Positions 1 through 11,233 of a stretch of 64,000 nucleotides of DNA are shown one piece after another. Every line of letters starts with the position of its first letter. Within the stretch, counting starts at the first letter, position 1. Origin of the DNA: Cephalopachus bancanus (Eukaryota; Chordata; Mammalia; Primates; Tarsiidae). The stretch spans positions 3,224,001-3,288,000 of the forward strand of contig JAPVLO010000115.1 in assembly GCA_027257055.1 (NCBI GenBank), written 5' to 3'. The position numbers were made by a program, and so were the translations under genes. Under the pieces are notes generated by a model, which was not told the DNA's origin, did not search any database, and worked only from the letters and a program-made list of their open reading frames with translations.

Positions 1-112
1 GGTGGGAGGATTGCCTGAGGTCAGGAGTTCGAGACCTGACTGGGAAGCATAGCAATACCTGCCTCTAAAAATAAATAAATGAATGAATATAAAATACATT
101 TAAAAAAATAAA
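1..112 (+). repeat. Alu fragment cut by the window edge
   Basis: GGTGGGAGGATTGCCTGAGG and GGAGTTCGAGACCTGACTGG are Alu left-arm sequence, followed by an A-rich run with AAATAAATAAATG. The 5' part lies outside the window. Confidence 0.8.
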
Positions 113-759
113 AAGCAATGTGTGGGCCCAGGAGGGAAGGAAAAAGGCTCCTTGGCCACAGAGCAAAAGAAGTAAGAGCCTTGGCATTTGGCTCCTCGGG
201 GAACAGGCAGCCTGTTGTCCCCTTAAAAAAGAAGTCTGACAGCCTAACTCATGTTAAGTACACCCTCTCTTCAACTTGGCCCTCTCATAGGTCCCCAATT
301 CCTTGGAGACCCCTCGGGGGTCCCCAGACCTCGGGCATTGTTCCCATGAAGCCAAGGAGCAAGGAGGAGAGTCTCAGGCTTCCATTCCCTTTCTTTAGTC
401 CGCAAGACCCTGAACACCTAAAATCCAGGTTGTCCCGAGGACATCCATGCCGCTGGTCTAAAGGAGTTTGTGAAGGCAGAGCCTGGAAAGCCACCCCAAC
501 TCCTAGCTCTCCAAAATCTGGTCTCTGAGACTCTACTTTGCTCCAAGCCTTCACAAGATTCCAAGCACCTGGAATGAACACGGAGGCCAGTGCTGTCCCT
601 AGGCCAGTGCTGTCCACTGGGGCCTGGTTTCCCCTAGGAGGGGGATTCTAACGGTGCTCCTGTCCAGAGGACGTCCTGGCAACCGGTGATTCCCAGGCCG
701 TGAGCCCCTCAGAGCTCACCCTGGGAAGGAATTCGTTGTGATCAAGAAACGGGCTGTTA

Positions 760-899
760 GCCGGGTGTGGTAGCGCGCGCCTGTAGTTCCAGCTACTTGG
801 AAGGCTGAGGCGGAAGGATCGCCAGAGCCCAGCAGGTCGAGGCTGCGATGGCCGGGACTCGACAGAGTGAGACTCCAACTCAAAAAAAAAAAGAAAGAA
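760..899 (+). repeat. Alu right-arm fragment, strepsirrhine-like
   Basis: GCCGGGTGTGGTAGCGCGCG, CTACTTGGAAGGCTGAGGCG and AGCCCAGCAGGTCGAGGCTG followed by an A-run. The 'CTTGGAAGGCTGAGGCGGAAGGATCGCC' type body recurs in several Alus of this window. Confidence 0.85.
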
Positions 900-1279
900 A
901 TGGGCCGATGCGGTCCCGTCTGATGTTTCTTTAAAAGTAGAGGAAGAAAACACAATCCTTCCTCGTGGCGCTGCACCTCCACCCCGCCAACGGGCGGATT
1001 AGGGCCAGGATTAACATTTTAAACTCGGCCAGACTTTCTGACTCAAAGATCTTCGCTGGCTAATCGTATTACTATCCTGGGATTATTGTTTTACTCTCTG
1101 CAGAACAGATTCTAAAAATCAAATGGATTCAAGTTGCCTCCTGCTTTCTCTTTGCTCCTTTGGGTGGAGGGAAGGTTGTAGCTTCTTCTCTAGGAGGCGA
1201 TTTTTAAAGTCGAATCTCACTTCATATTTCTCTCCTTCCCCGCCTCTCCTTCCACGCCAGGAGGCGGTAAGAAGACCAG

Positions 1280-2330
1280 CGACACGGTTTCTCTATTCCC
1301 GCCCGCGCCAGCTCCTAATTCCTGGTAATTTATCCCATATTAAAACTTCTTTAAGTAAGAATGGACAAGCACCAGCACCTGCTATGCAAATGCGGCCAAA
1401 TCCAACTCGGGCCGCGGGGCGTGCGCGCCCGCCCGCCCGCCCGCCCGCGAGGGCTTTTCAGCGCTCCCAGGGCGCCCGCGGGCCCTTCATATGGAAACGG
1501 GGCCGGTCCCGACAGATTGCGACGGGCTGCTCCCGCCCCGGGCGGGGCCGGCGGGGAGGGGGCTGCGGCGCGGGTAGGCGGGCGGCTGATGCCCTCCCGG
1601 CGGCGGAAAACGCCCAGAGGGGTATTTGCGCCTCCCCTGCGGGCTTTCTCGTCTTCCGCACTTTTTTACCCCCCCAGCCATCTTTGTTGACTTCTCAACG
1701 AACGTGCCAATATCTCTATTTCCCGTTCTCCCCCAGAACTCCTCCCCCATCTCCACCCTATCTCTACGGAAGCGATGGAAGTTTTCTGACGTTTCCCACT
1801 GCTTTGATGCAGGAGCGATGGGCACCAGAGACCGACCCGACGTTGCCCCGGGGGTCCCAGGAAGGGGGTGGTATGGGATAGGTTGTCATCCCTGGCGGGG
1901 CGCACTCCCCCTTGCGCCGGGCGGTGGAGGCAGCCCCGGCTCTGCGCGGCGGCGGTCGTCCTGCCGGATAACAAGGATTAGCGTGCTGAGGACTTTTGAA
2001 GCCACGTCTGTCCTCACGTGGCTGGAGGCCGCGGCGCAGTTGCCTCTCGTGCGGCCCTAATCCCCGCACGCGGCCCTGGCAGCGAGCGCCCCTCTCGGGG
2101 CACGGGAGCCAGACCGGCCCGTGTCCCCCTCTCGCTGGGCATGGGCGTGGGGTCGGGGCGCCCACTCCGCCGGCCCCTGCGCCCCCCGCGCAGCCCCTCC
2201 CGGCTCTCCGGGGACCCCGCCGTGGGAAGGGCCACGACACGAGAGTATTTTGCACAGGGCTCCGGGAAGACCCCCTTCTTCCAGCCAAGGAGCCTTTATT
2301 TGTGGCTCCATAAAAGAACGGCGAGGGTGG
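1280..2330. promoter_or_regulatory. CpG island about 9 kb upstream of NEUROG1; candidate distal element
   Basis: CpG-dense segment with a short (GCCC)n run near 1427-1447, a perfect POU octamer ATGCAAAT at 1384-1391 and a CATATG E-box near 1488. Long open frames exist on both strands, but they overlap in all frames, show no family resemblance and reflect GC richness. It could be a distal NEUROG1 enhancer or the promoter of a noncoding RNA; the sequence alone cannot decide. Confidence 0.55.
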
Positions 2331-5300
2331 GGGGGCTCGGCTGGCGTCCCAAAGAGATGCAAAGTGATAAATACATTGTTTAGGAGCCGCCCGCTCTCTC
2401 TCGGTCCCTTGGGGGCATAGAAAATGAGGCGCTTTCCTCCCCCTTTACCTCGAGGGGAATACCAATAATTCATGTATGTTATAATTCTTCATTGCCCCTA
2501 GGTAGTCTGGGAAAACTGGAAGAAAAGAAAATGCCAGAAAGTTATGGTAAAACTTAAGATGCGGCCAAAGTCGCTTTCTTTGCCCCTGCTGCGAGTGTTT
2601 GAATAAGAAGAATGCTCCTGGACTGTAACAAGCAAAAAGAATGAAGAAGACAAAAGATTTCCAGAAAAAGGTTTAGCTAGAAGACAAGGCAAGTGAAACT
2701 GAAAGGAGAAAAAAAGCATTTACAATGGAACAATAAGTGTACTAATCGCTTTGATATATTATACAAGCCCAAAGACCCAAAACATTGTGTAATTATTTAT
2801 AAATGACTTCTCCACTCCTGTGTATAATGCAGAGGAAAGAATAAAACTGCAGGCTACTCTCTAAACTATTTCTAAATAGACCTGGTTCAAAAGAAGGCAG
2901 AAGTGTTTGAAATAAAATAATTAATGGTGGATTTTATGGTTGTCTCATTAAAACATTTTAATTACTACAAACAAAATGCATTTGTGTTAGAACCTAACAT
3001 GAATTTATGTAGCCCAGCGTTAAGGTAGAGAAAAGCACAAGGAAAACACTTTAGCTATTTCTGTTTACTTAGGAATTCTTTCCATAAACCAATAGTTGGA
3101 TTCCATTAGGATAAATTTCACTGTGACTTCTTTTGTACACACATAGGAAAACACCCTCACACAGTTTTCCCACACTTGACCCACAAGCGTTGGCGGGGGA
3201 TGGGAGTTTTTAATCTCCACAGAAGACGTTCTTAAGAACTCAAGCACATGGAGCAGACAAAAATAAAACTGCTCAGCAAAATTAACTCTGGCTTTAGCCA
3301 TTTCCTGTGGCAGGTGCAGCCTGGATTTGGGGAGCTAAACGTAATGACAGCCACATTGGGGGCATGGCTTTTGTTTTTATGTGAGCCCCAAAGAAGATTT
3401 AAATTCAAAAAATCTATGAGAGCAAAACTCAGGAGGCTTGGAAGGCGGGTCTGAACTGGTGTGCAGCTTCTGGCAGCGATGTGAAAATCACTCTAGGCCT
3501 CACTGCTGCGGAGGGGTGAGAGCAAGCACCTCTACCTGTTCATCTTCTTTTTCAGGACCCGCACTTTCGTGGGCCCTCCCTGAACCAGCGTGCACGCCTC
3601 CTCCCCCCGCCCCACTTTCCTGTGGGCACAAAAAGGACATTGTTTCACCCAGGGCTGGCCCAAACCACAAACACAAGGCAAACTTTGGGCCAGCGCAAGC
3701 ACATATTGTTCCCCCGACACCAGCACAGGCTTAAGAACCCCAGCAAACTTGACAAATGCTTGTGAGAAGATTTTACTTGGCTGCAAAATTGCCTAGTGTC
3801 GTTCTGGGGAGGCATTTCTTACACAGCACCAGAATAAAGTAGATTTGCAGCAGCGCTTCCACCGGGGCCCAAGATTCATCTTCCACGTAAGCAGATTGCA
3901 CACAACCAAGCCCTTCAGTACACAATGCTAAGGAATATTCAAGCAGACATCACCGAATTGGGAAACGCATACAGACGGCACTGTATTTAGCAGGGCAGGG
4001 GCTGAGGGGGCCTCCACGGATTTCTGGAAACCATGGATAATTTGCCATTTTCCTTGCTCTGTCACTGAAAGACCCCTCTGTTTCCCCCCTCCCGCCCCGT
4101 TTCCCTCCACCCTCTCACCCACCCCCTTCTACAACTGTCATGGGTCATCAGTAAAGAAGATAGGGAATTGTTTCTCCTTTCCAACCCCACCCCTCTTCTC
4201 TTATATGGAGACGCAACTGCATATCTGCGGGTGCACTTAATGCACTGAACGGAACATGCATGCCTCTGTGTCCGACATCATCCTTCATCCCTTCCTCTGG
4301 AGGACCTGCATCTTTTTTCTTCCTTTTTTTCCTAAAAAGATTACAACTTTTTCTTTCTAGAATGCCACCCACAAAACCAAAGCCACCCCTCCCCCCAGGT
4401 AGCTCCCGAAAGAAAATGATGATCAAAGTGGAACAGTCTTGTTGAGAAACTTCACACAAAGTCAGATTTCCCATCAAGGCTGTCCCTCCGGACATCAGCA
4501 TTGCCCAAGGACCTTATTAACTCAGTACAGTGCACTGCCCTGTCCCCAATACCTGAGTGGCTAAGTAAGGGGCCAGTCACACTCACCTCTCCTATCATAA
4601 ACTGCAGCTGAGAGTTCATGTAAACTGTGAAAAACAAAACACAACAACGACTGTGTCTTGTAACTACACAAAATGTAGTGCCACCACACTCTTGAAATTA
4701 ATATTCTATCTAGCCAATTGGAGGGGATGGAGAATGATCGAAATCAGCTAAAATAATGTGGGGAGGAAAGCATGAAATGTGAAATGTGATGAAATGTGAT
4801 GGTGTCCCTCTCATTCAGAATATCATCCCGGTACTTGTAATTACGGGACACTATTCTCTCAGTCTAGTGCCTGTCACAGCATCTCAAAGATTGTTTGCTC
4901 TACCCAGGTAAGTGTTTCTGATAACTAGCAGAGAGGCCATTTGGTTCAACCTTGCAGCCACAAAAGGGCTCAAAGTCTGTGGACATTAATGCCAAATGAA
5001 GTTACTCACATGATCACCAAGGGACACTGACAGAGATGAGAGAGATGCTCAACACAAATTTCAATCTGGAACCATCCCTGGGTCTCTATACCTACAGGCA
5101 CCACAATTAGATACTCATTTTAAAATCCTGAAGTTGTCATGTGAACATCACAGACTGCTTTGTATTTAAATGTATTGACCACATTAATTTATTATGTGTA
5201 ACTTATATTTACCACCATTTCCCCCCATTTCGGCCTTTCTTCTTATGTATTTCAAGAATCTTCAAAGACCCTGGGAGTATCCAACGCCTTGCTCCACCCT

Positions 5301-6589
5301 GACAGCCCCTCCCTCTCACCTCTCCAGAAAGCTGTTTCTTCATCAGTGTGTTGATGCCAGAAAGGTCCTCTTGATAAGGAAGTGAAATCACCTCCCTGCT
5401 AGTCCCACTGGGTTCTTAAATCAGATCTTTAGGGCTTCCTGAAGCACCTTTTCTGGCCCCTGAGTGCCGTTTAGGAATCCTTCCCTCACCCCCCTCCTAG
5501 CTGTAATAAGAGGAATCCCAGACTGGGCATCACTTGGAGTACGTTTCAGTTGTCACAAAAACATGCCTGCCCTGCCTCAAAGACTTAGGCAAGCACAGGT
5601 TAGGAGGGTGGATGCCAACACAAGATATGTATTCCAATGTGAATAAGTGGGCTCCAGGTATTAGTCAACAGTAACTTCAGCTATTATGAAGAATTCTGAT
5701 TCCAAGAGTCTGGGTGGGCTCCCCACCCTTTCTACCACCCCAGGTGGCCACCACGGAAATAACTCTGGCTTAGTCCTCAGTCCCTTGAAACATTTGCGCC
5801 ACCTACCCAACCCTGTCCCCAGCAGACTGGCAGCTGGACATCTCCCACATCAGGCAACCAGAACACCTGGTGCAGCGCTTACCCTTGGCCCTGTTGTAGT
5901 TGGATTTATTGCACGCCCACATCACCTTCTATCGTTCTCTGGGAATGAGGATTTCCACGGATGTGTGCATGTCTGAGACTTAGAGGGATTCGGGGTGGTG
6001 CAGGGCAGGGGGAGGCAAGAGGAACTTTCATCTTCCTCAGCAAGGATACATACCCTCCTAGAAGGGGCCCAGCCTTTTTGTCTTGAGCAGAAGCTCTGAG
6101 CCTCTAAAGCGACCCCTCATTCTTATCCTCAGTGGACCATTTATAGGAAGGTCCTCCAAGCCCCAGATGTATTTACAAAATGCACAAGGGGTAGGCATGA
6201 ATGTCCAGGAAGAGACTGCTGCAGGCACCGCCCCGGAGCCAGGAGCAGACAAGGCAAGGCTTCGCGGCCTGCCTGAGCAGTTCTCTGCAGTTGAGGAAAG
6301 GGAGAACAGCAGCAGGAGAAAGCACAGACCCACCGCTGGCTCCTCAGCTGCCTCTGCACACATTTGAAAGGTGCCCTCTGGGCAAGTGTAGCCCGCATCG
6401 GGGTTCCGGGCTTGGTGGGTGGTAGAGAGGTTAGATTTCAGCCCCTCTTGCCTTCTGCCAAATGTCCTTGTACAGTAAACTACTAGAACAACTGTAACAT
6501 CCTGCTCAGAGAGAGAGAGAGTGGGAAGAGGAGGAGACAACAGAAAAAGGCCACCGTAGTCATTCAAGGCCTGCCACAACTGCCCTTTA
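2331..6589. other. Intergenic, no gene recognised
   Basis: No protein family, splice-like structure or long repeat is evident. 2260-2480 has GATAAATACATTG and TAATTCATG style AT-rich text next to the CpG island and could be regulatory. Short open frames here are under 120 codons and show no resemblance to known proteins. Confidence 0.5.
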
Positions 6590-6900
6590 CCCTCTTCTTG
6601 CTGGGCCTGCACAGCATCCAGACTGGCCCCCACATTGCCCCCAGAGCCATGCCCAACCCTCTCTTCTGCCTAGGTTGTCTATTCACATTCCACCTATCCT
6701 TCAAGGACTTAAGTCCCCCTCTTCCAAGAAGCCTTCCCTTTGGGAGGGGCACAATGCTCTACAGATCTGTTCTCTTAATAGGTCCTCATCACCGCTCTGA
6801 GTCCATGGCTAGTCACCTTTCCACAGCCACATCTCCCCTCCTTCAGGCCTACAGGCCTGCCTGACACTCCACAGAGCACCTGGCACCGGGCAGCATGCAG
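6590..6900 (+). repeat. L2 LINE fragment
   Basis: CATCCAGACTGGCCCCCACA, ATTCACATTCCACCTATCCTTCAAG and CTTCCAAGAAGCCTTCCCTT follow the usual L2 3' order (pyrimidine-rich, 'CAAGAAGCCTTCCC'). Confidence 0.65.
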
Positions 6901-6969
6901 TGGTGACCGGTATGCACATGTCGGCTGATTGTGATGAAAGAACACGAAGTGGAGGTTAAAAGGACTCCA

Positions 6970-7100
6970 GAGTCTGGCCCTAGTTTGACCACCAGGGATC
7001 CCTGGAGTAACCCAGAAAAAGGACCTCCCTATCTCCTGCCTCAGTTTCCTATGTATGAGGTGCAGTGGACAGAGGAATAATTTCCAAGGGTTCTGCTGGC
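6970..7100 (+). repeat. MIR SINE fragment
   Basis: TGACCACCAGGGATCCCTGG, CTCCTGCCTCAGTTTCCTATG and AGAGGAATAATTTCCAAGGG: weak MIR core. Confidence 0.5.
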
Positions 7101-7764
7101 ACTGAATGCTAGCTTACAAGACTTGGGGCTCATGGTCCCCATCAGTCAGGTTTATCAACCCTGTCACCCTGGTGTCTGGCACAGTGCCTGGCCCAGAGCA
7201 AGCAATTAACACAGTCTATGGAGTTGCCTCATAAGTCTCAATGCTTCGGCAACCTGAGCATTTAACTTGGTGTTTTATTTATGAATCCACAGACATGAAA
7301 CCTGGCCAGCTGAAGTAGAATAGACCCAGTAGGGAAAGGCCCACTATGGGAGTTCTCCTGCAATCAGGAGGAAGATGTTGGAGAACCAGGCTTAGAAAAC
7401 AGGCAGAAGGGAAACCAGAGCCACAGCTGAGTGCAGGCCCTGGAAAGAGTTGGGTGAAGATGCCCACCAGTCCCTGGCTTCCTCTTCCACCACTGGCCAC
7501 TGACCCCTCTCAGTTGTTGCCATGACACAAGTAAACTCTGAACTGGCACCAGCTCAGAGCCTAAATTCCAAGTGGGCATCAATTGACTGTACTTAAAATT
7601 GCATGGCCAGATACTAATTGTCAAGAATGGGGAGGGGGTTCTCATGCATTCAAATTTCTCACTAGGAAGGCTCTTCAGGTGCTAGATAGGCAAAAAAACA
7701 ACAAATGTCTAGTCCACTGACACTGGCCAAACCAATTATCTCCTCCAGGAATTTGGAAAAGAGG

Positions 7765-8218
7765 TTGTAGTGGATTAAATAGTGGTCCTCCAAAAATATG
7801 TTCTCCCGGAACCTCAGAATATGACCTTATTTGTAATAAAGGTCTTTGCAGATGTAATTTAGGTATAGATCTCAAGATGATTTCATTCTGGATTAGCTGG
7901 GCCCTAAATCAAGGGACAAGAGTCTTTATAAGAGTCATAAAAGAAGACAGAGGGCAAGGCCACATGAAGAAAGGAGGCAGAGATTGATGTGATGCAGCTA
8001 CAAACCAACAAATGACAAAAGTTGTCAGGAGCCACCAGAAGCTAGGAGAGAACCCTGGAACTGATTCTCCCTCAGAGCCTTCAGAAAGAGTCAACCCTGC
8101 CAACACTTTGATTTCAGACTTCTGGCCTCCTGAACTGTGAAAGAATAAGCTTCTTTTTTTTTTTTAAGCCACCCAGTTTGTGGAATTTTGCTTTGGCAGG
8201 TCAAAGAAACAAATACAG
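7765..8218 (+). mobile_element. Solo LTR of MaLR (MLT1-like) endogenous retroelement
   Basis: Matches the MLT1 layout: 'TGGATTAAATAGTGGTCCTCCAAAAATATG' type opening across 7771-7800, GACCTTATTTG, GGGCCCTAAAT, CTTATAAGAG, the GCCACATGAAGAAAG block, and a 3' end CTGAACTGTGAAAGAATAAGC...GCCACCCAGTTTGTGG. An ancient noncoding LTR; no internal genes. Confidence 0.85.
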
Positions 8219-8788
8219 GTTCCAGAGGTGTCAGAAGGTCAGGCTAGCGGGAGGGCCCTGGGGCCACATGGAAGCTGACACAAGGAGAAAAGCAGAGGCC
8301 TGAGATTGAGAGGGGGTCCTTAGGCTCCTGAGGGCTCATACAAGTCCCCACAGCCAGCCCTTGGGTTCCTGCGATGCCCCAGTACCCACCCAACAATCAT
8401 CCTTTCTTGAGTAACCTGGTTGAAGTCACTTTCTGTGACTTCTAAAATCTCAAGTCCTTATATATGACTGTGTCTAGCCTTCTACCTAGGTCAGGAGACA
8501 TGCAGAGTGCAGCAGGGAGAAGGGGAGGGCTCTGTAGAGTCCCCAAGACAGAAGGTAGGCACTGGTCAGTCAGCCAAGGTGGGCACTGCCTCCAGACAGC
8601 ACCCCTCCATTCCCAAAGGGGCCCACGCCCCAGGCAGAGTCAGCTGGGCTCTGAGAGCAGCAGGCCAGCTACCAGGCCTGAGGCCACCATCCGGATATCA
8701 TGGGGAGGGAGCTGGAACTTTGCTGAAAGCTGTCCATTTTGTTTTTAATACCCCCATCCCATAATCCAGTGTTGTTCTTTAGTGACTA

Positions 8789-9734
8789 CAGGGCCTGACA
8801 ATTAAGTTCGCGAACCTGCCACAATGTGCTACGTTGGCAGCATTGTACAAACAACTTGGTAAGGTTTCATAACCTTATATATCAGAGTCTCACAGCTGTG
8901 TTCGTGTCGACGTGTGGCAGTGTCTTGCTGAGTGACATTCATTGTTATTGTTGCATGTTTTTGTGTGCCATCGTGAGAATGTTGGAGCTTGAATTAGAGC
9001 AACAAACACTACATTTCTTGTTAAACTTGGCAAGAGTGGAAGTGAAATCAGGGACACGCTAGTCCACATTTATGGGGATAATACTATGAAGAAAACAGCA
9101 GTATACAAGTGGATTAGACATTTTTCTGAGGGGAGAGAAAGTGTCACTGACAAAAAGAGGTCAGGACAGCTAGTAACAAGCAGAACTGATGAAAACATTG
9201 AAAAAATTCATCAAATCGTGCATCAAAATAATCTGTGAGACTGACTGTGAGAAGCATAGCAGACCAAATAAACATTGGTAGAGAAATACTTAGGAAAATC
9301 TTAACTGAAAATCTTGGCATGAGAAAGGTGTGTACAAAATGGTCCCAAAGGAGCTCTGTATCACAACAATGCACCAGCTTACGCAGCACTGTCTGTGAGG
9401 AAGTTTTTAGTCAGTAAACAAATAACTGCATTGGTGCACCCTCACTACTCACCCAATCTGGCCCCCAGTGACTTTTTTCTTTACCCAAAGATAAATGAAA
9501 CATTGAAAGGAAGACATTTTGGTGACATTCAGGACATCAAGGGTCATATGACAACAGCTTCTGATGACGATTTCATAAAGAGTTTCAAAATTGCTTTGAT
9601 GGGTGGACTGGGTGCTAGCATCGATGTATAGTTTCCCAAGGGGAGTACTTTTAAGGTGACCATAGTGATATTCAGCAATGAGGTATGTAACACTGTTTCT
9701 AGGATGAGTTTGTGAACTTACTTGTCAGATCTTG
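8789..9734 (+). mobile_element. Mariner (Tc1/mariner) DNA transposon with internal deletion
   Basis: Element of 946 bp flanked by TA at 8787-8788 and 9735-9736. The left end CAGGGCCTGACAATTAAGTT and the inverse of the right end (9734 leftward, CAAGATCTGACAAGTAAGTT) match as terminal inverted repeats. Inside, shifted frames encode a mariner transposase: N-terminal DNA-binding domain about 8980-9340 (LTVRSIADQINI, LTENLGMRKVC) and the C-terminal part about 9365-9630, with a PHYSPNLAPSDFFLYPK stretch containing the third catalytic Asp. The stretch normally carrying the first two catalytic Asp residues is absent at a junction near 9345-9360. Mariners are usually about 1.3 kb, so some 350 bp are missing. 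Stops and frameshifts add to this; it is inactive. Confidence 0.9.
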
Positions 9735-10399
9735 TATCCCACCCTTCTAAGTATAAAGTTGGGGGGTGTCTGAGTCTCTGTTGCTCAAAGGAATAGGTGG
9801 ACTTATTACACCAAAGCCAAGAAGAGAGTTGAGGGAAAGGGGTCGACTCTGCGTTTCCTGTCCTCCACGGGCCTGGGAAGCTGGGTCCCTTTGCTGTCTG
9901 GCTCTGATGCTTCAAGAGGCCCGGTGCAAACGGGAGGGGGGGGATGAAGAGGGCCAGATCTCAGGCACGCAGGAGGGAAGGGAATTCTTACATATCTGTT
10001 ATCCCAAGAGTCTAGGATCCAGGATGGGGGTGGGTGGAGGTTGATGCGAAGGGGAGAAGGGACCAGGAAAGAAGGGAGGATGAGGCCAAGACTCAACCCT
10101 GAGAAATCACCCGATCCTGATCCTTTTTCCACACTCCTCTGCCCACCACTCACCAACACCCCCACACCCCCACCCCATACCCTCAACCCCCGCCCCAGGT
10201 GAAGGTCAGCAGATCCTTTCCTCAGTTTCTTCATCAGCCTGGACGAACGGGGGCGCCCATCCCTGCCCTGTGCTCGTGACTCTCTGGCCATTCTCAGTCT
10301 GTTTGAATATGGTTTTCCTCGGCCCTGAGGGCGCTGCAAATAGCAACCTCCAGTTGAGCGCTCTGTCACCAAAGCGCCCTGCCACATGCCCCGTGAACA

Positions 10400-10545
10400 T
10401 CTTCATTCTGCACAGGGAAAACGTGTGTCTCATTTTACGGGCGGGGAAACTGAGCCTCAGAGAGGTTAAGCCACTTGCCCAAAGTCACGCGGCCACTCAA
10501 CAGCTGGAGAGGGGACGCGAACCCGAACCCCTCGTCGGCTCCAGG
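10400..10545 (-). repeat. MIR SINE fragment abutting the NEUROG1 promoter
   Basis: Contains the MIR core in reverse (CATTTTACGGGCGGGGAAACTGAGCCTCAGAGAGGTTAAG, seen across 10431-10469, then CTTGCCCAAAGTCACGC). It ends where the CpG island starts and is unusually GC-rich for a MIR, probably because it sits in an unmethylated region. Confidence 0.85.
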
Positions 10546-10739
10546 TTTCCGCGACTCTCCGGGCGGCTCGCACTTTGCCGGCCTGCCCCGCCTCCCCATC
10601 CCACCCCAGCGCGGGGCGCCCAGCCCGCCGCGGAGGAGCGTGCCTCAGCAGCTAATCGCCCGCCGCCCCCGCCCCGTCTCGCTGCCCGGAGACGCCCCGG
10701 CCGGCGCAGCCCGAGCCGCCTCCTGGGGCCGCGCGACGC

Positions 10740-10965
10740 CGCGGATTGGCCGGCGGTAATTACGGGCACACTCCGGGCAGGGGGGAGGGGCGAGTGCGGC
10801 CTCCCGCGAGCATATATTATGCAAATACCCGGGCGCCGCACGGGGCTGACCTGCCGCCTCGCTCCATTCACCCGGGCTGCCGCGGGGGCGGAGGTGGCAA
10901 GGGAGGGGGGCGCCCATTGTTGCGCCGGGTACTTAAGGGGTCCTGAGGCCGGTCGTGTGCCACAC
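10740..10965 (+). promoter_or_regulatory. NEUROG1 proximal promoter with motif cluster
   Basis: Within about 220 bases upstream of the inferred start are an inverted CCAAT box (ATTGG, 10745-10749), a homeodomain core TAATTA (10757-10762), an AT-rich CATATATTAT (10811-10820) overlapping a perfect POU octamer ATGCAAAT (10819-10826), a SOX-like CATTGTT (10915-10921) and a TATA-like TACTTAAGG (10930-10938). This grouping fits a neural progenitor promoter driven by SOX and POU factors. Motif identity is seen; occupancy is inferred. Confidence 0.6.
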
Positions 10966-11233
10966 TTGGTGCTCACACGAGCTGATCTGATCGCCGGCGA
11001 CATCACTCGGGAGACCCGCTGGGCGCGTGGCCCCTGCAGGCTAGGCGAGGAGGCGAGAGGCCCAGGTCTCCGTGCGCCCCCCGCGCCTTTCCAAGGCCCT
11101 CGCGCCCGCAGCGGGCACCGAGTGACCCCGGGCCGTTCGGAACGTAAGTGCGCCCCGGAGGCACTGTCCCCAGTCCGGGCTCCTGCTCTTCAAGCGCCTT
11201 CCTATCCGTCCGTCGATCCTGCGCAGCGCAGCG

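Noticed and set aside
1123..2473. Several 100-250-codon frames in the upstream CpG island
   Set aside because: All six frames are open over parts of it, as expected for GC-rich DNA, and no protein family is visible.
6058..6633. 191-codon reverse open frame
   Set aside because: No family resemblance; it runs through intergenic sequence and into L2-like text, and a competing frame overlaps it.
9806..10387. 193-codon reverse open frame upstream of NEUROG1
   Set aside because: No domain, biased composition, overlaps the 5' flank and part of the MIR.
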